A DNA stretch of 64,000 bases from Elephas maximus indicus (Eukaryota; Chordata; Mammalia; Proboscidea; Elephantidae): contig NC_064828.1 in the NCBI RefSeq assembly GCF_024166365.1, positions 55,097,254 through 55,161,253 on the forward strand, given 5' to 3'. Below the pieces are notes generated by a model. It saw only the letters and a list, made by a program, of their open reading frames with translations. It made no database searches and was not told the origin of the DNA. The position numbers were made by a program, and so were the translations under genes. Position 1 is the stretch's first letter; every line of letters starts with the position of its first letter. Of this stretch, positions 43,921 to 55,245 are shown one piece after another.

Positions 43921-46447
43921 TTTTTTTTTTTTTCCCAAAAAACAAAATTTTATATAGTTGAAGGATCCTTCTTGGAACTAGTTAATTGCCTTTACAAAAG
44001 AAAAGGAAAAAACAAACAGAATAGAATCAAATTCCAGTGTTCTAAATCAATATAAACCCACAGTGTCCCGGCAAACAACAGGCTTTCATTTTCTGTCTCA
44101 TCCTAGAGCTCAAATCCTGATTCATTTCAGCAGAGACTCCACAGGCAACAGGAAAGATTATGGCATTAGCGTTCGTTTATACTTTTACGGTATGTAAGTA
44201 AACAGTGGCCTTATTTCTGGGCAAGCTTACAAACCATATAAGGTCGGAAGTATTATAACTTAAACGTGTGCTAAGACGCAAATGAGAAAAGTAAAACGGG
44301 TGGGAGGGAGGAAGCCATTGGGAATAGCCAGGGGCATTCATTAAAGGAACCATGAGAATGCCAACAATATTTAAACCTCCTTTTTTTAAAAAAGGGATTT
44401 TTTTTGCTTAAAATTCTTCACTCTAAATGAATTATGTCAGCTGCCAATGAAAGAATGTCACTACTACACTGTGGACACCTTTTGCAGTGTAAATCCATGC
44501 CCCCTTTTTTTACATGGTGAACTTCAACCTAGCAATTATTACAACAAACGTTATAGTCTAAAGCTCAAACACATTTAAGCAATTCTGAAACAGAATTGCA
44601 TACAAACTAAATTAAATTTACATCATAACAAACATTTCCATCTAAGACTATGGGGACACTTGAGCCTCTTGCATTCATCTCAGGGCCTTTTCACCCAGGC
44701 TGTCAAGGTTATGGTCAGCTTCACTTTCAGTCTCCTTCGTAGGTGCTGGCCCTGCCTCTGCCTCTGGTTCTTCCTGTGTTCACGTGGTTGTGGGAGCAGC
44801 AAAGGCTGCAGGAGTTAAAACAGCTGCAGCCACAGCCTTCTCTTTCTTGAGTTTTTTGTGCTTCTTATCCTTTTTGTGTTATCCTTCTTTTTCTTCTTTT
44901 TTTATCCCCGCCTCCTTCTTGATCCCAATTCCTTGCCTGCCATGGGCATGCTGTTGGGCTTTTAGCCTTTGTGACGGGTACCACTGGTGACCTGTTTGTA
45001 GAGTGTGACTGAGACTGGACCGGGGTTGGGGGTGCTTGACGTTTTTTAGCTGCTGGCTCAGGAGATCCTGGGACAGATGGAGAGAATGAGATCCTTCTTA
45101 CAGACTGAAGGCTTGGTGAGGGAGCCATTTTTGTTTTTTTAGGTTCTGGAGTTCTGGGGACTCTCCTAATGGGTCCAGTAATTGGAGAAGGGGACTGCCT
45201 TCTTTGGGTGATGATGATGTTCCTCTTCGAATGGGCGGAGGACTTGAGGTGGTCTGAGGAGCTCGAGGCCGTGGCGAGGGCGAATTCCTTTTGTTTGGTT
45301 GTGGTGATCTGGCTTCCCGAGTAGATCCGCTTGGGGAAGACCCTTTTCTATGCTTTGATGATAACGAAGGTAAACATCTCTTGGTGACTGGGGAACTTCT
45401 TTATTTGGGAGGCAGAGAATGGGAAATCCTATGCTTTGGTGGTGGACATGGTGATGCCCTTCATTTGGGAGGGGAGGAGGGAGAAGCCATTCTTCTCTTT
45501 AGAGGTGGAGAAGGAGAATATCACCTCTGTGTTAGAGGAGAGTATCTTCTTGGAGAAGGTGAGCGTCGACGTGGCGTAAGAGGAATCCTTCGCCGTAGAG
45601 GTGTCAGAGACCTGCTTCGTCTAGGAGGAGGAGCAGGAGGAGAACATCGCCTTCTGGTGGGTAGTGGGGAGGGACGTCTCCCTCTAGCATGAGGAGAAGT
45701 CTCTTTCTGACACTTTCGTGGTGATGGAGAAGCACTCCAGGAAGGAGAATGTCTCCACCGCCTGCCTACCTCACCATTTTTCTCATGGAACCTCTTGGGC
45801 CGCTCACCTTCTGAGGACAAAGATCCAGAATCACATGAAGACTGCTGGTTTTGTCGCCTATATTGGCGTCTCTGCTGCACTGCCATTCTGCCACCTTTAT
45901 CTTCTTCCGATTCAGATAACTGTACTTTTCTAGGCTTGGGCGCTGGTGAAGGGGACTTTCCTTTCTTAGCAACTTTGTTTTGTCACTTTAGCTGAAGTTC
46001 TTCCTGGAGAGACAGAAACACGACTTGCTTGTAAGGTTTGACCCTTGGGGTGTTGAGGAATGATGAGTTTTTGGCGGTGGAGTTGCTGGCGGTGATGGTG
46101 CCGCCTCTGTGGAGGACTTACTAAAAGAGGTAACCTACGAGTTTTTCAAGGGGGCTGGATGTCCTCTTGGGTGGTTTCCTTGGCGGTGACCGGGAACGAG
46201 ACAAAAGAGGATAATGAGCTACTCCCAGACAAGGATGCTGATGAATGCCTTCTTAGTCTCACTGGAGATCTACTCCTTCTATGTCTTGGTGGAGGAGGCA
46301 TTTTCTTGGTGGAGTTCTTCGAAGAGGTGGTCGCCTTCTTGGGCTGGGTCTCCTAGGTGAGTATGATCTTGGTCGGGATCTATGAAGCCCTCTAGGTTGA
46401 GCACCAGGAGAGCGAGAATGCGCCAGGACCTTGATTTGGAACGAGTC
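43921..46447 (-). pseudogene. SRRM1: Processed pseudogene of SRRM1 (serine/arginine repetitive matrix protein 1), 5' truncated
   Basis: On the minus strand this is an intronless copy of the 3' ~2.5 kb of SRRM1 mRNA. The 5' end is near 46447. The RS-rich C-terminal coding part runs to a stop near 44648-44650, then a ~0.7 kb 3'UTR and a poly(A) tail (T-run 43921-43933). Recognisable pieces are QQRRQYRRQNQQSS and KNGEVGRRWRHSPS (45521-45886), GSPEPAAKK and VQSQSHS (44865-45128), and EKALR near the end. The PWI domain and N-terminal half are absent. Stops and frameshifts occur throughout. TCCCTATCTTTT at 43912-43923 and 46448-46459 is the target-site duplication, as expected for L1-mediated retrotransposition. 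The parent protein is a nuclear splicing co-activator bridging SR proteins and snRNPs. Confidence 0.92.
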
Positions 46448-46689
46448 TCCCTATCTTTTGAGTAAACAAAAAATGTTCTGGACGTTTTCTTTTACAGCTA
46501 AAAAACATTCTTAACACTAGATTATTTTCCAATTAATAGTGGAGAAAAAATATATTATTATAAGCGATCAGTTGGAAAACTGGCTTTTCCTTTTTTCCCC
46601 CACAAAATGTACATGTTTATAATCATTTTGTAGTCCCTGGGTGGGACAGTTAATTAATTAATTGTGCTCTTGAGGAACTTGTACTTAGA

Positions 46690-46955
46690 CCAAGAGGCAG
46701 TCATTTTACTTGGATCCACAATCATAGCCCATGAAACCAGGAAGCAAGAAATCATTGCACTGCATTGGGCAAATATGCTGCAAAAGACCTCTTTGAAGTG
46801 TTAAAAAGTAAAGATGTCACTTGGAGGACTAAGGTGCACCTGACTGAAGCCATAGCCTTGTCACTCGTCCCATGTGCATGTGAAAGCTGGACAATGAGTA
46901 TAGAAGATGAAAGCATAATCAATAACTCTGAATTATAGTGTTGGTGGAGAAAGTA
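46690..46955 (+). mobile_element. RTE LINE fragment, cut at a Tigger boundary
   Basis: TTTTACTTGGATCCACAATC, GCTGCAAAAGACCTCTTTG, GTGAAAGCTGGACAATGAG and GAATTATAGTGTTGGTGG match RTE coding DNA of the RT C-terminal region. The last ~340 bp of the element, including the tail, are missing just before the Tigger at 46969. Confidence 0.85.
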
Positions 46956-46968
46956 TGGATAAAGTATA

Positions 46969-47702
46969 CATGTTTCTTCTTGGGAGGGATTGATTCCAGG
47001 ACCCCTACTGATACCAAAATCCACTGATGCTCTAGTCCCTCATATAAAATAACATAGTGTCTGCATATAACTTACATACATCCTCTTGTATACTTTAAAT
47101 CATCTCTAGATCACTTACAATACCTAATACAATATAAATGCTATGTAAATAGTTATTTCATCACAATTGAAGACTTGCTTTAGAAGGTAGCTTTTCACTT
47201 CTGTGAGTTTCTTGAGCTCCTCCAGGAACACTGAGTCAACGACGTCAGTTGGCCTATGATCTTGAAGTTCTTGAGGCTGTAGTGTTTTCTACAGCTGGCT
47301 AGGCTTTACTAGCTTCAAACTCCTTCTTCTCGCTCTCCTCAACTTCATCACACTTAGCATTTGAGGGATTGATTTCACCACTTACTTGCTTCTTAGGAGC
47401 CATTTTTCTTTTTTTCAAAGAAACAAAGAATGCACATGACACAAGTAGCGAAGGAACAAGACAAGACGTGAGGTGAACTATGCTCAAATGAGTGCTGGAG
47501 AGAGAGTAAGGATCTGTGAAATGGCGGGAGGCTACAGCAGGGGATGCCTACGCAGCACTTCATTCGCGTGAATTCAGTGTGGTCCTCGACAAATAGGAAA
47601 TTCAAGTTTTGCTTTTTGGAATTTTTTTTTCCCCAAATATTTCCAATTTGCTCTTGGTTGTATCCGTGGTTGCAGAACCCACAGATGTGGAGGGGTAACT
47701 TG
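46969..47702 (-). mobile_element. Tigger-type DNA transposon (Tigger3/4-like), internally deleted
   Basis: It is 734 bp and flanked by TA (46967-46968 and 47703-47704). Left end: GGGAGGGATTGATTCCAGGA, TACTTTAAATCATCTCTAGA and TGCTATGTAAATAGTTAT. Right end: GCAGAACCCACAGATGTGGA and GGGGTAACTTG. The transposase gene is reduced to an N-terminal start on the minus strand (ATG at 47401-47403, MAPKKQVSGEINPSNAK...) and a short C-terminal remnant. It is unable to move by itself. Confidence 0.75.
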
Positions 47703-47704
47703 TA

Positions 47705-48265
47705 TAAGTCACTCTAAGATACAAGATATATGCAAGATACAGAATGCTCACATTGAGATTTTACGAGCTCCAGGTTCATAAAATTTGTAAAGGTCCTCAA
47801 CCAACCTGTCAATAGTTCTAAAGAAAGTTTTAGCTCAATTTTCATGCTGCACATCAGCCATTTAAACAAGATTTATTCTAGGTTCCCTAGAAAGGCCACA
47901 TTAACATTTTTGGAGGACTGACTCTTCAAACAACAAATCATCAAGTGTGTAAATAAAGCTTTGGGGGGGACCATTTCAGTAACGTACTGTGGGTCTTCAG
48001 ATTTCCCACAAAGAAAAATAAATAAAAACAAGAACAACAAAGACTCATCACCCAAATTACAATAAAATTATAGGGTGAAATGGTTGGAGGCATAGAGGAT
48101 TATTATTACTCTTGAAAATATTAGTTATTAGCTTTGGATAAAAAAAAGAGTGTACAACATATATTCAGTTCGTTAAAATGGTTTCCAGGAATTACTTATG
48201 CATGATTTTATTTGTCTGATTTGAACAAGAATACATTTAATTCACTATGGAATTACTAAACTTGG
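47705..48265. other. No recognised feature
   Basis: Apparently single-copy DNA. Short open frames only. Confidence 0.45.
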
Positions 48266-48273
48266 CTTAGTCC

Positions 48274-48480
48274 AAGGGCCTGCAAACTTTTTCTGGAAGA
48301 AGCCAGATAAATATTTTAGTTTCTGCATAGTATCTCTGTCGCAAGTACTCAACATAGCTGTTGTAGACTAAAAGCAGTCATAGAATATGGGTAAGGAAAT
48401 ACGTATGGCTGTGTTCCAATAAAATTTTATTTACAGAAACAGGAGGCAGGCCAGCTTTGGCCTGCATGCTTTACCCCTGA
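48274..48480 (+). mobile_element. hAT (Charlie-class) non-autonomous transposon
   Basis: GGCCTGCAAACTTTTTCTGG, CTCTGTCGCAAGTACTCAAC, GGCTGTGTTCCAATAAAATT and CAGGCCAGCTTTGGCCTGCA match a well-known mammalian hAT MITE. Possible 8 bp target-site duplication CTTAGTCC / ATTAGACT is degenerate. I am not certain of the subfamily name. Confidence 0.7.
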
Positions 48481-48804
48481 TTAGACTAAAATCCCTTAAA
48501 AGTTTTTAAAATTAGTGGTGACAAAGTAATTATAGCATAGCTCAGAAACTTTGGGAGACATGATGTAGTAAAATTATAGCAAATGAGGTATTTTCAGAAA
48601 TCTCCTACTCAAGATTTATGGCGTTTACAAAATAAATTCATTCAGAAATGTTTTAGAGAAGGAGATAGTCTTAAAATCAGAAGGAAACTGCAAACTTACA
48701 ATATATTCAGGATGTTCTTTTTCAATCTATTTCTTTTTTCTATTTTACACATGAATCATAAAACTTAATCATATTTCTTTGAATATAGAGTGGAAAAAAT
48801 TGCC

Positions 48805-49615
48805 CAGGTATACTGTTTATCTATTATGTAACAAATTACTCCTGTAAAACTGTAACATTTTATTTTCTCATACAATTTCTGAGACTGAAAAATCCAGAAG
48901 CAACATACCTAAGTGGTTCTGGATCAGTCAGGCTAGGTTTATCCATCAGTATGCAGTGTGCATAGAACCAACAATACTTTTAGGGGCCCATAAAATTATT
49001 TTAATATCTTTTAAAATCAGAAGAAAACAGATTAACTTTTGGCCAAAGAAAAAAATATTTTAATAAATAATATATTCATTTTTATAACAATGCAGTCATT
49101 AAATACTATAGATGCACACATACATATATGTACATATATGTCATGTATATAGTTTTTTTTTTTTTTTGAGTAGAAGTGAACCACAAAGCCAAAAGTGCCT
49201 AGGGCCCAGGGGAAATCCATAATGTGGTGCCGGATTCAGTGTCTCCCATGAAGTGCAACCAAGCTGAGATCTGAGGTTGTGGTCTCCGAAGGCTTTACTG
49301 GGGTTAGCGGATCCACTTCTCAGCTCACTCATGCCTGTTGACAGGAGGCTTCAGTCTCTGGTTACAGTTGGCTTCCCCCAGAGCAAATGATCTGGGGGGA
49401 AAACAAGTGCATGACACAGTAGCTGAAAGAGAAGACACAGTTTCTTTCTTTTTTTTTAAACCTAATTTTAGAACTGGCATACCATCGTTTCTGTCATATT
49501 CTACTGTTCACAGAGACCAACCCTGGAAATTTGGAAGGGACTACAAGGCGTGAATATCACCATGTAGGGATTAATAGGGACAACCTTGGAATCCGTTCGC
49601 CATCCCAGAGGAGGA
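48805..49615 (-). mobile_element. Old MaLR-type LTR, interrupted
   Basis: The inverted LTR start is GTTTATCTATTATGTAACAA with AACATTTTATTTTCTCATAC. The later part at 49240-49610 has CCAAGCTGAGATCTGAGG, CAGCTCACTCATGCCTG and GACTACAAGGCGTGAATATC. The middle (48960-49235) does not belong and includes GGGGCCCATAAAATTATTTT, probably another insertion. Confidence 0.5.
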
Positions 49616-50925
49616 ATAGAGCCATGGGTCATCAGTATCAGATACATCAGGTGAGACAGAAATTACATTAGGAATGAACCTCAGAGTTGCCACCTGATCC
49701 AAAACTTAAAACATAAATTTTATTATGAAAAAAATTACTTTCAAATAATCTTATGCTTTACAGTGCTAAACTTAAAACAATGGTATGTAGATTTCAAAAC
49801 TATCACTGTTTACAATATATACCGTAACTGATAAATTTTTGATAGTTATATGTATTGGGTAAAATTCTATGTCACATTATTTTATAAGCCAAACAATCTA
49901 ATTTGTGGAAAATCATATGTATCAGTGTTTGTACCTTTTATTTGATTTTGTGTTTCACTTCTAATATTCTATAAGACAAAAAGTAGTATAAGTAAGAACA
50001 AAAATTACAAACATTCTTATTATGGAAATACTTAATATTGGATGAGTTATATTTGTGATAAGTCACTCTCTCTTAAGAGAGGGTCTGTGAAATTAAAATG
50101 TGGCCCAACATCGACGAGCTGACAGTTGATACTCTGATGTACCTCGTAATTCCCACACCCTAACTGACTGTCCTGCTGGTCTGTTGGGTCTGCCAGGTTT
50201 GTCTGTCTTTCTCAAGAGGCTGCATGGAGAGCATTTAATTCACCAGTTTCTTTTCATGAAGAGAAGGAACACAACACAAGTTGCACGCTTCCAGGTGAAA
50301 CAGGGGCAAGCTTCTTGTGTCTTTGTTATTTTTATTGGTTTCCTGCTTCTTTCTTTTCCTTTTTGCTATAATTGTAGACTTTGTGCTGCTGAGCTCAGAT
50401 ATGAAGAAAACTATTACTCTTTTTTAAACTAATAGAACGTGTACATATCCCTCTGCTGTTTCAAGGGGAAAAGATAAAAACAGGATAAAAAAAAAAAGTC
50501 CCAACTGAAAGATGCTGACTCGGGTTTGTACCTGCAGCACAATAGCCACTCTTTCTTGAAATACAGTTATTAATAGACACCAGAATTAATCCTTTGCAGC
50601 ATAAGCTTTCAGGAAAATAAATTAGAGTTGCAAACAGTTGGTAATGAACATTATCCATTCAGGTTTTTTTTTTCTTTTTCCGCTTTACGCTGGAAGTTTT
50701 TACTTAATATAACATCAATGGTGTGTAATGCAAGATGATTTAAAATAAGTTGAAGTCATTTATATGGAAAAATTAATTTTTGCCACAAAGGTATTTAAAA
50801 TATACTTGTGTTGCTTAACCTTACACTTCATTTCCTTCATTACTGTTTTGGTGGCATCAAATTTAATGGTTTTTCAGCTTATTTATCATTTTCCAACTTG
50901 TAATTCTATACCGTGTAAGCTAATT
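49616..50925. other. No recognised feature
   Basis: AT-rich single-copy-looking sequence. Open frames of up to about 80 codons, none similar to a known protein. Confidence 0.45.
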
Positions 50926-51035
50926 GATTGATTCATGTATTAATTCAACAATTCAGCGTTCATTAAATGTATGTAGAATGTCAACGTCAACTGAAGAAAA
51001 GACAGATGAAAATAGCCCTTATGGGGAAACTATTC
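50926..51035 (-). repeat. Diverged L2 end
   Basis: TGATTCATGTATTAATTCAAC, ACGTCAACTGAAGAAAAG and AAATAGCCCTTATGGGG follow the inverted L2 3' end. Confidence 0.35.
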
Positions 51036-52480
51036 CAGAGCTGATACTGCTTATCTGAAGCATGCTGCACTTTTGACTATCAGGGATCCCCTGGCTGAAA
51101 TATTTTAAACAATTATGTGTATTGATAAAAATAAATGTATTACATATTTTTGTGATGGAATTCCTTGTTCATCCCTCTTCTGCCCTATCCAGATGTACAT
51201 TGGAATTACTAAAGCACTATAAATACCTTGTCTATGCATAAAAACTAAGAAAATGAGGCCAAAGACGTTGCACCAGCCAGAAGCTTTTCCCCCTTAGTCT
51301 CATGCAGAGAGCCTGAATGTAGTCAATAAATTCAATACACAATTCTACTCGTCAAGAAAACAGCAAAAGAAGAGCTACTGGCAGGAGGAACTCACTAACA
51401 CCCCCTAATTGTAGGAACAAGAGTAAGCCATGGGACAGATGGAACAATTTGGATCAATTTTTAAACTGCAAATCTGCAGCTTTGAGAAACAGCTGTGCTG
51501 GGAACATCCAGGTTTTTTCAAAGCCTAAACCAAGTAGAAAGCTGGGATTCTGGGGTTTCTATCTTGCAAAATACCAAGCAACATTTGGAAGGAAATCAGG
51601 CAGAGCCACACCTTGTATGTATTATAGAGACAGAACAAACAAAAAAGCTGGTGCTGATATCAGGGCCTTGGCAATATGGCTTCAGCTAATAAGTGGAGCC
51701 AAGCAGAGAAAAGTGTCTGTTTTGAGATTGGCAGCTCTCTCCCTGCAGTCCTTAGGGCTGCTAGATCACTGAACTCAAAGTGTCTGTTCTAATCAACAGC
51801 GCTTTGGCATGATATCTCTGTCGCAGAATGTATTTCAGAGTAGTTTGACAATTTCATACTTTACCTATTTTATTTTTTTCCTTTCCTACTTCTATGCTTA
51901 ATTCAATTGAATATTTTGAAGCAAGCACTCTAAAGTGTAGCCTTTTTTAAATTAGGTATTTAAATAGACAGAGAGAATGATATCCATGGCAAAAGTTCAT
52001 ATTATTGCCAATCCTGGGCTCAGGAATGTTTACCATCGCAGGCTCAAGTGGTCTCCACCACTACTTGGTCTAATTTATGGCTAATGCAGTGTGAGTGGCT
52101 TCTCCTGAAACCTGGCTGAGCTGCTGGACTCCTTTACTAAGGATGAAGGAGAGGTGTCATGGTTTTTCCAACCAAGATGGCTGGAATGCCAAGAACAGCA
52201 AGAAGAAATGTTAAATATTACCAGATTTTTTTTCCAGCAATGTTTAAGAATATTTTTATCTTCTTTGATCATTTTATGTGATAGATTTTTATATTGCAAA
52301 ATATTAAACTCTTTTGTATGTGAACTTTATTTCTATAACTCAGGAAGTGATACCAAGTTTTAAAAAAAGTTTATATGGTTTTCTTTAAATCATATTCAAT
52401 CTGGCACAGAACCTGCATGTTTACAGCACGTTAGGAAAATCAATCTCGGTCATTATTAAGGTTCTTTCACCCTCACTGTG
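51036..52480. other. No recognised feature; one 107-codon open frame
   Basis: 51449-51772 on the plus strand is open for 107 codons (MDQFLNCKSAALRNSC...), in a locally more GC-rich stretch (51.25-51.78 kb). No domain, family or splice context was recognised. It may be an unrecognised repeat. Confidence 0.35.
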
Positions 52481-52490
52481 GTTGTACAAA

Positions 52491-52688
52491 GTTCCCCAGG
52501 TAGCACAAATGGTTAAGAGCTTGACTACTAACCCAAAGGTTAGTGATTCGAACCCACCAAGAGGTGACTTGGCAATCTGCTTCTGAAAGGTCACAGCCTT
52601 CAAAAGCCCTATGGAACAGTCCTACTCTGCACAGATAGGATTTCCATGAGTCAGAATCGACCTGATAGCAATGAACGACAACGACATG
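52491..52688 (+). mobile_element. AfroSINE, long form
   Basis: GTTCCCCAGGTAGCACAAAT, GGTTAGTGATTCGAACCCAC, GAAAGGTCACAGCCTTC and ATGAGTCAGAATCGACC. Similar flanks GTTGTACAA and GTTTGTACG. Confidence 0.92.
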
Positions 52689-53505
52689 TTTGTACGAGAA
52701 TCAAAGAATCTTACGTGATGCTCAGAAACTGGAGAAAGGGCCTTTATATATTAGCTTGTCATAGTTGTCTGTATTTTAATTTTTCAGATTATAAGGGCTC
52801 TTGAAGTTTTCAACTCCACTGCTTATGATCCAAACTTGGACTTGGAAATCTTTGATGATAGCAAGCGCCTGGGATAGTGGGATTCCCAGGTCTAGGTTCC
52901 AAGTAGGCGTCACCCTAGATATTTATTCACTTCCATCCTTGCTTGTCTCAAAGGAGCCCACCACAATGTACTTTTCACATTACCATTTATTTGGAGTCTT
53001 AGGACATTTCCTCTCCTTCTCTCACAAAATTTAATATTGGTCATCTCCTTCTTTATTTTATCAGCAAAATTCTCACAGGAATATCAATCTTCTGAAATTC
53101 AAAAGCCAGTAACACAAGTTGTACATAGTCTACTAATATTTAGTTCAGTGACACAAATCTCTCTTGCGGCAAGGAGATCAACAGTCTGATTACCTGCGTG
53201 AAAGAGGCAAGGAGAGTACAGGGAAAATAAAACACAAATTAATATCTCAATAAATTATCCTGCCCCACTTGAATCCTTGAAATAAAAAGAAATCATTGTG
53301 GTATATTTTAATTATATCAGGATATTAGATTTGATTTACTAGCGTTTTATTGCCACAATAAAAGATAACTTAATTGTTTATGGCAATGACGTATGTGTTC
53401 CTAGAAAGACTGTAACAGCTCACCTATTAAGTGTTGAGCCTGATGCTCTTATTACAGGTGATTCATTGGCAAATTATGATTATAATAATTATAACCTTAA
53501 TAAGA
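52689..53505. other. No recognised feature
   Basis: No family or gene recognised on either strand. Confidence 0.45.
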
Positions 53506-53507
53506 TC

Positions 53508-53705
53508 TGTCATTAAATAAATCCCTGTTATGTGCCAAAAATATATCAAGAGATTTGCATACACTATCTCATTAACTCTTATTTATCAAACCCTGCAATG
53601 CTGAAGCAAGTATCATTATTCCAATATTTCATATTAGGCTCAATTAAATTCACATAGCTAGTAAATAGAGGTATTTTGATTTAATCCCATGTCTGTAGAT
53701 GACAT
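53508..53705 (-). repeat. MIR SINE, inverted
   Basis: CCTGTTATGTGCCAAAAATA, CACTATCTCATTAACTCTTA, CAATTAAATTCACATAGCTA and GTAAATAGAGG follow the inverted MIR order. Confidence 0.6.
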
Positions 53706-53849
53706 ATTATCCTTTTCTAGTACTTCATCATGATGGTTTTTCAGTTATTTAAAAATAAAGTAAAAAAATTGTTGTATCAATTTGAATGCAATATGTTTTC
53801 CTTGGAAAACACCTATTTTATTGTTAATTTCAGGTATCAGCAAAGAGTT

Positions 53850-54344
53850 ATGCCTGCCTATTTTTATTTCTTCTTTTTTTTAATTTGTGATATTATAGTA
53901 TCTCTATTTCTTTTCATACTCATTTGGGTTTTAACAATCGTCTTCATTCAAATAGTGTTTTATGATTATTTTATTAAAGTAGCAATTTGCTTTTTTATTC
54001 TTCTTACATAATTTTAACTCATTAATTTCTATCTTATATTTATGAGTTAATTCTATTTTTTTGGTTGATTTGCTTACTTTATTATTCTTGTAAAGATACA
54101 GATAGCATCACATCTGCCAATTCATTGTTACATATAAAATTCAGTGAGATAAACTGCGTAAATTATATACTGGTTTTGATGTAAAAAATGGTGTGTATAC
54201 TAACTTATTATTAGTTATCAGTTGAAGTGTTCAAAGCAATAGATTTGTGTCCAAGGGTAGTTTTAGCAATATTTAATATATTTTGAAATATCTTACTATT
54301 GCTGTTATTAGGCAGTGTTAGTTGTGATTTTCTCTTTGATTGTT
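53850..54344 (-). mobile_element. Old L1 ORF2 fragment, inverted
   Basis: GAAATATCTTACTATTGCTG, ATTTTCTCTTTGATTG and TTAACTCATTAATTTCTATC resemble inverted L1 ORF2. The hydrophobic 93-codon frame at 53730-54011 comes from T-rich DNA and is not a gene. Confidence 0.45.
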
Positions 54345-55060
54345 TATTCATTTATCAGATACTTACTGAAGGTATTCAGTATGCCAGGGGCTATTCTTTG
54401 GACAGAGGAAACTGAAAAACATGACAGACACAAATCCTGGGATCCTGGATCTTAATTTTTATTGTGAGTGACTGGTGAGAGTCAAACAAAGCAAATAAGA
54501 AGGAGACTAAAGAAAGGTAAAGGCTATGAAGACAACAAATCAAGGTAACTGGATAGAGAGTAACTAGACTAGGGTCATTTAATTATGGTGGTCCTGGTTC
54601 ACATCTCCCTGAAGATGACACATGTGAGCTAAGACATGAACTGAAAAAAAAAAAAATCATGAAACTAACATTCGGAAAAAATGTTTTAAGCACAGGAAAA
54701 AGCTATTACAGTGGACCTAGTGCCAAGAGTAGAGTGCCTGGGTGGCACAAAAGGTTAAACCCTCAACTATTAGACAAAAGATTGGTGGGTCGAACCCACC
54801 CAGAGGCTCCTTGGAAGACAGGCCTGGTGATCTGCATCCAAAAGGTCACAGTCTTGAGAACCTTACTCTGCACACATGTGGTTGTCAGGAGTCGGAGTTG
54901 ACTCCGTGGAAACTGACAACAACCACCACCAAGCAAGAGTAAAGTCAGTGTGCTTAAGCGCTAAAAGAAGTCTAGTGTGGCTAGATCTTAAAGGGGAGAG
55001 AGAGTTTATTGAGATGAGATCTGAGAGTTTAGCGTTAGCTGAGATTATATACAGAAATCG
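54345..55060 (-). mobile_element. L2 LINE fragment, split by an AfroSINE
   Basis: Inverted L2: TATTCATTTATCAGATACTT, CAGTATGCCAGGGGCTATTC, GAGCTAAGACATGAACTG. After the SINE: GTCTAGTGTGGCTAGATC and GAGATGAGATCTGAGAG. Confidence 0.65.
54732..54933 (+). mobile_element. AfroSINE, long form, with target-site duplication
   Basis: GAGTGCCTGGGTGGCACAAA, GGTGGGTCGAACCCACCCAG, CAGGAGTCGGAGTTGACTCC and a tail GACAACAACCACCACC. CAAGAGTA lies at 54724-54731 and 54934-54941. Confidence 0.95.
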
Positions 55061-55078
55061 TTTGTAAATTGTGTAAAT

Positions 55079-55245
55079 AAACCAAAAACCAAACCCCACT
55101 GCCGTCGAGTCGATTCCGACTCATAGTGACCCTACAGGACAGAGTAGAACTGCCCGATAGAGTTTCCAAGGAGCGCCTGGAGGATTCGAACTGCGGACCT
55201 CTTGGTTAGCAGCCATGGCACTTAACCACTACGCCACCAGGGTTT
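55079..55245 (-). mobile_element. AfroSINE, short form, near consensus
   Basis: GCCGTCGAGTCGATTCCGAC, CAGGACAGAGTAGAACTGCC, TTGGTTAGCAGCCATGGCAC and TACGCCACCAGGGTTT show few changes. TAAATTGT flanks it (55065 and 55245). Probably one of the youngest copies in the window. Confidence 0.97.

Noticed and set aside
45291-45692. 133-codon plus-strand open frame, Gly/Glu-rich
   Set aside because: It is the antisense of the RS-rich SRRM1 pseudogene. Low-complexity RS codons naturally give an open antisense frame.
53730-54011. 93-codon hydrophobic frame resembling a membrane protein
   Set aside because: The hydrophobicity comes from T-rich DNA over an inverted L1 relic.
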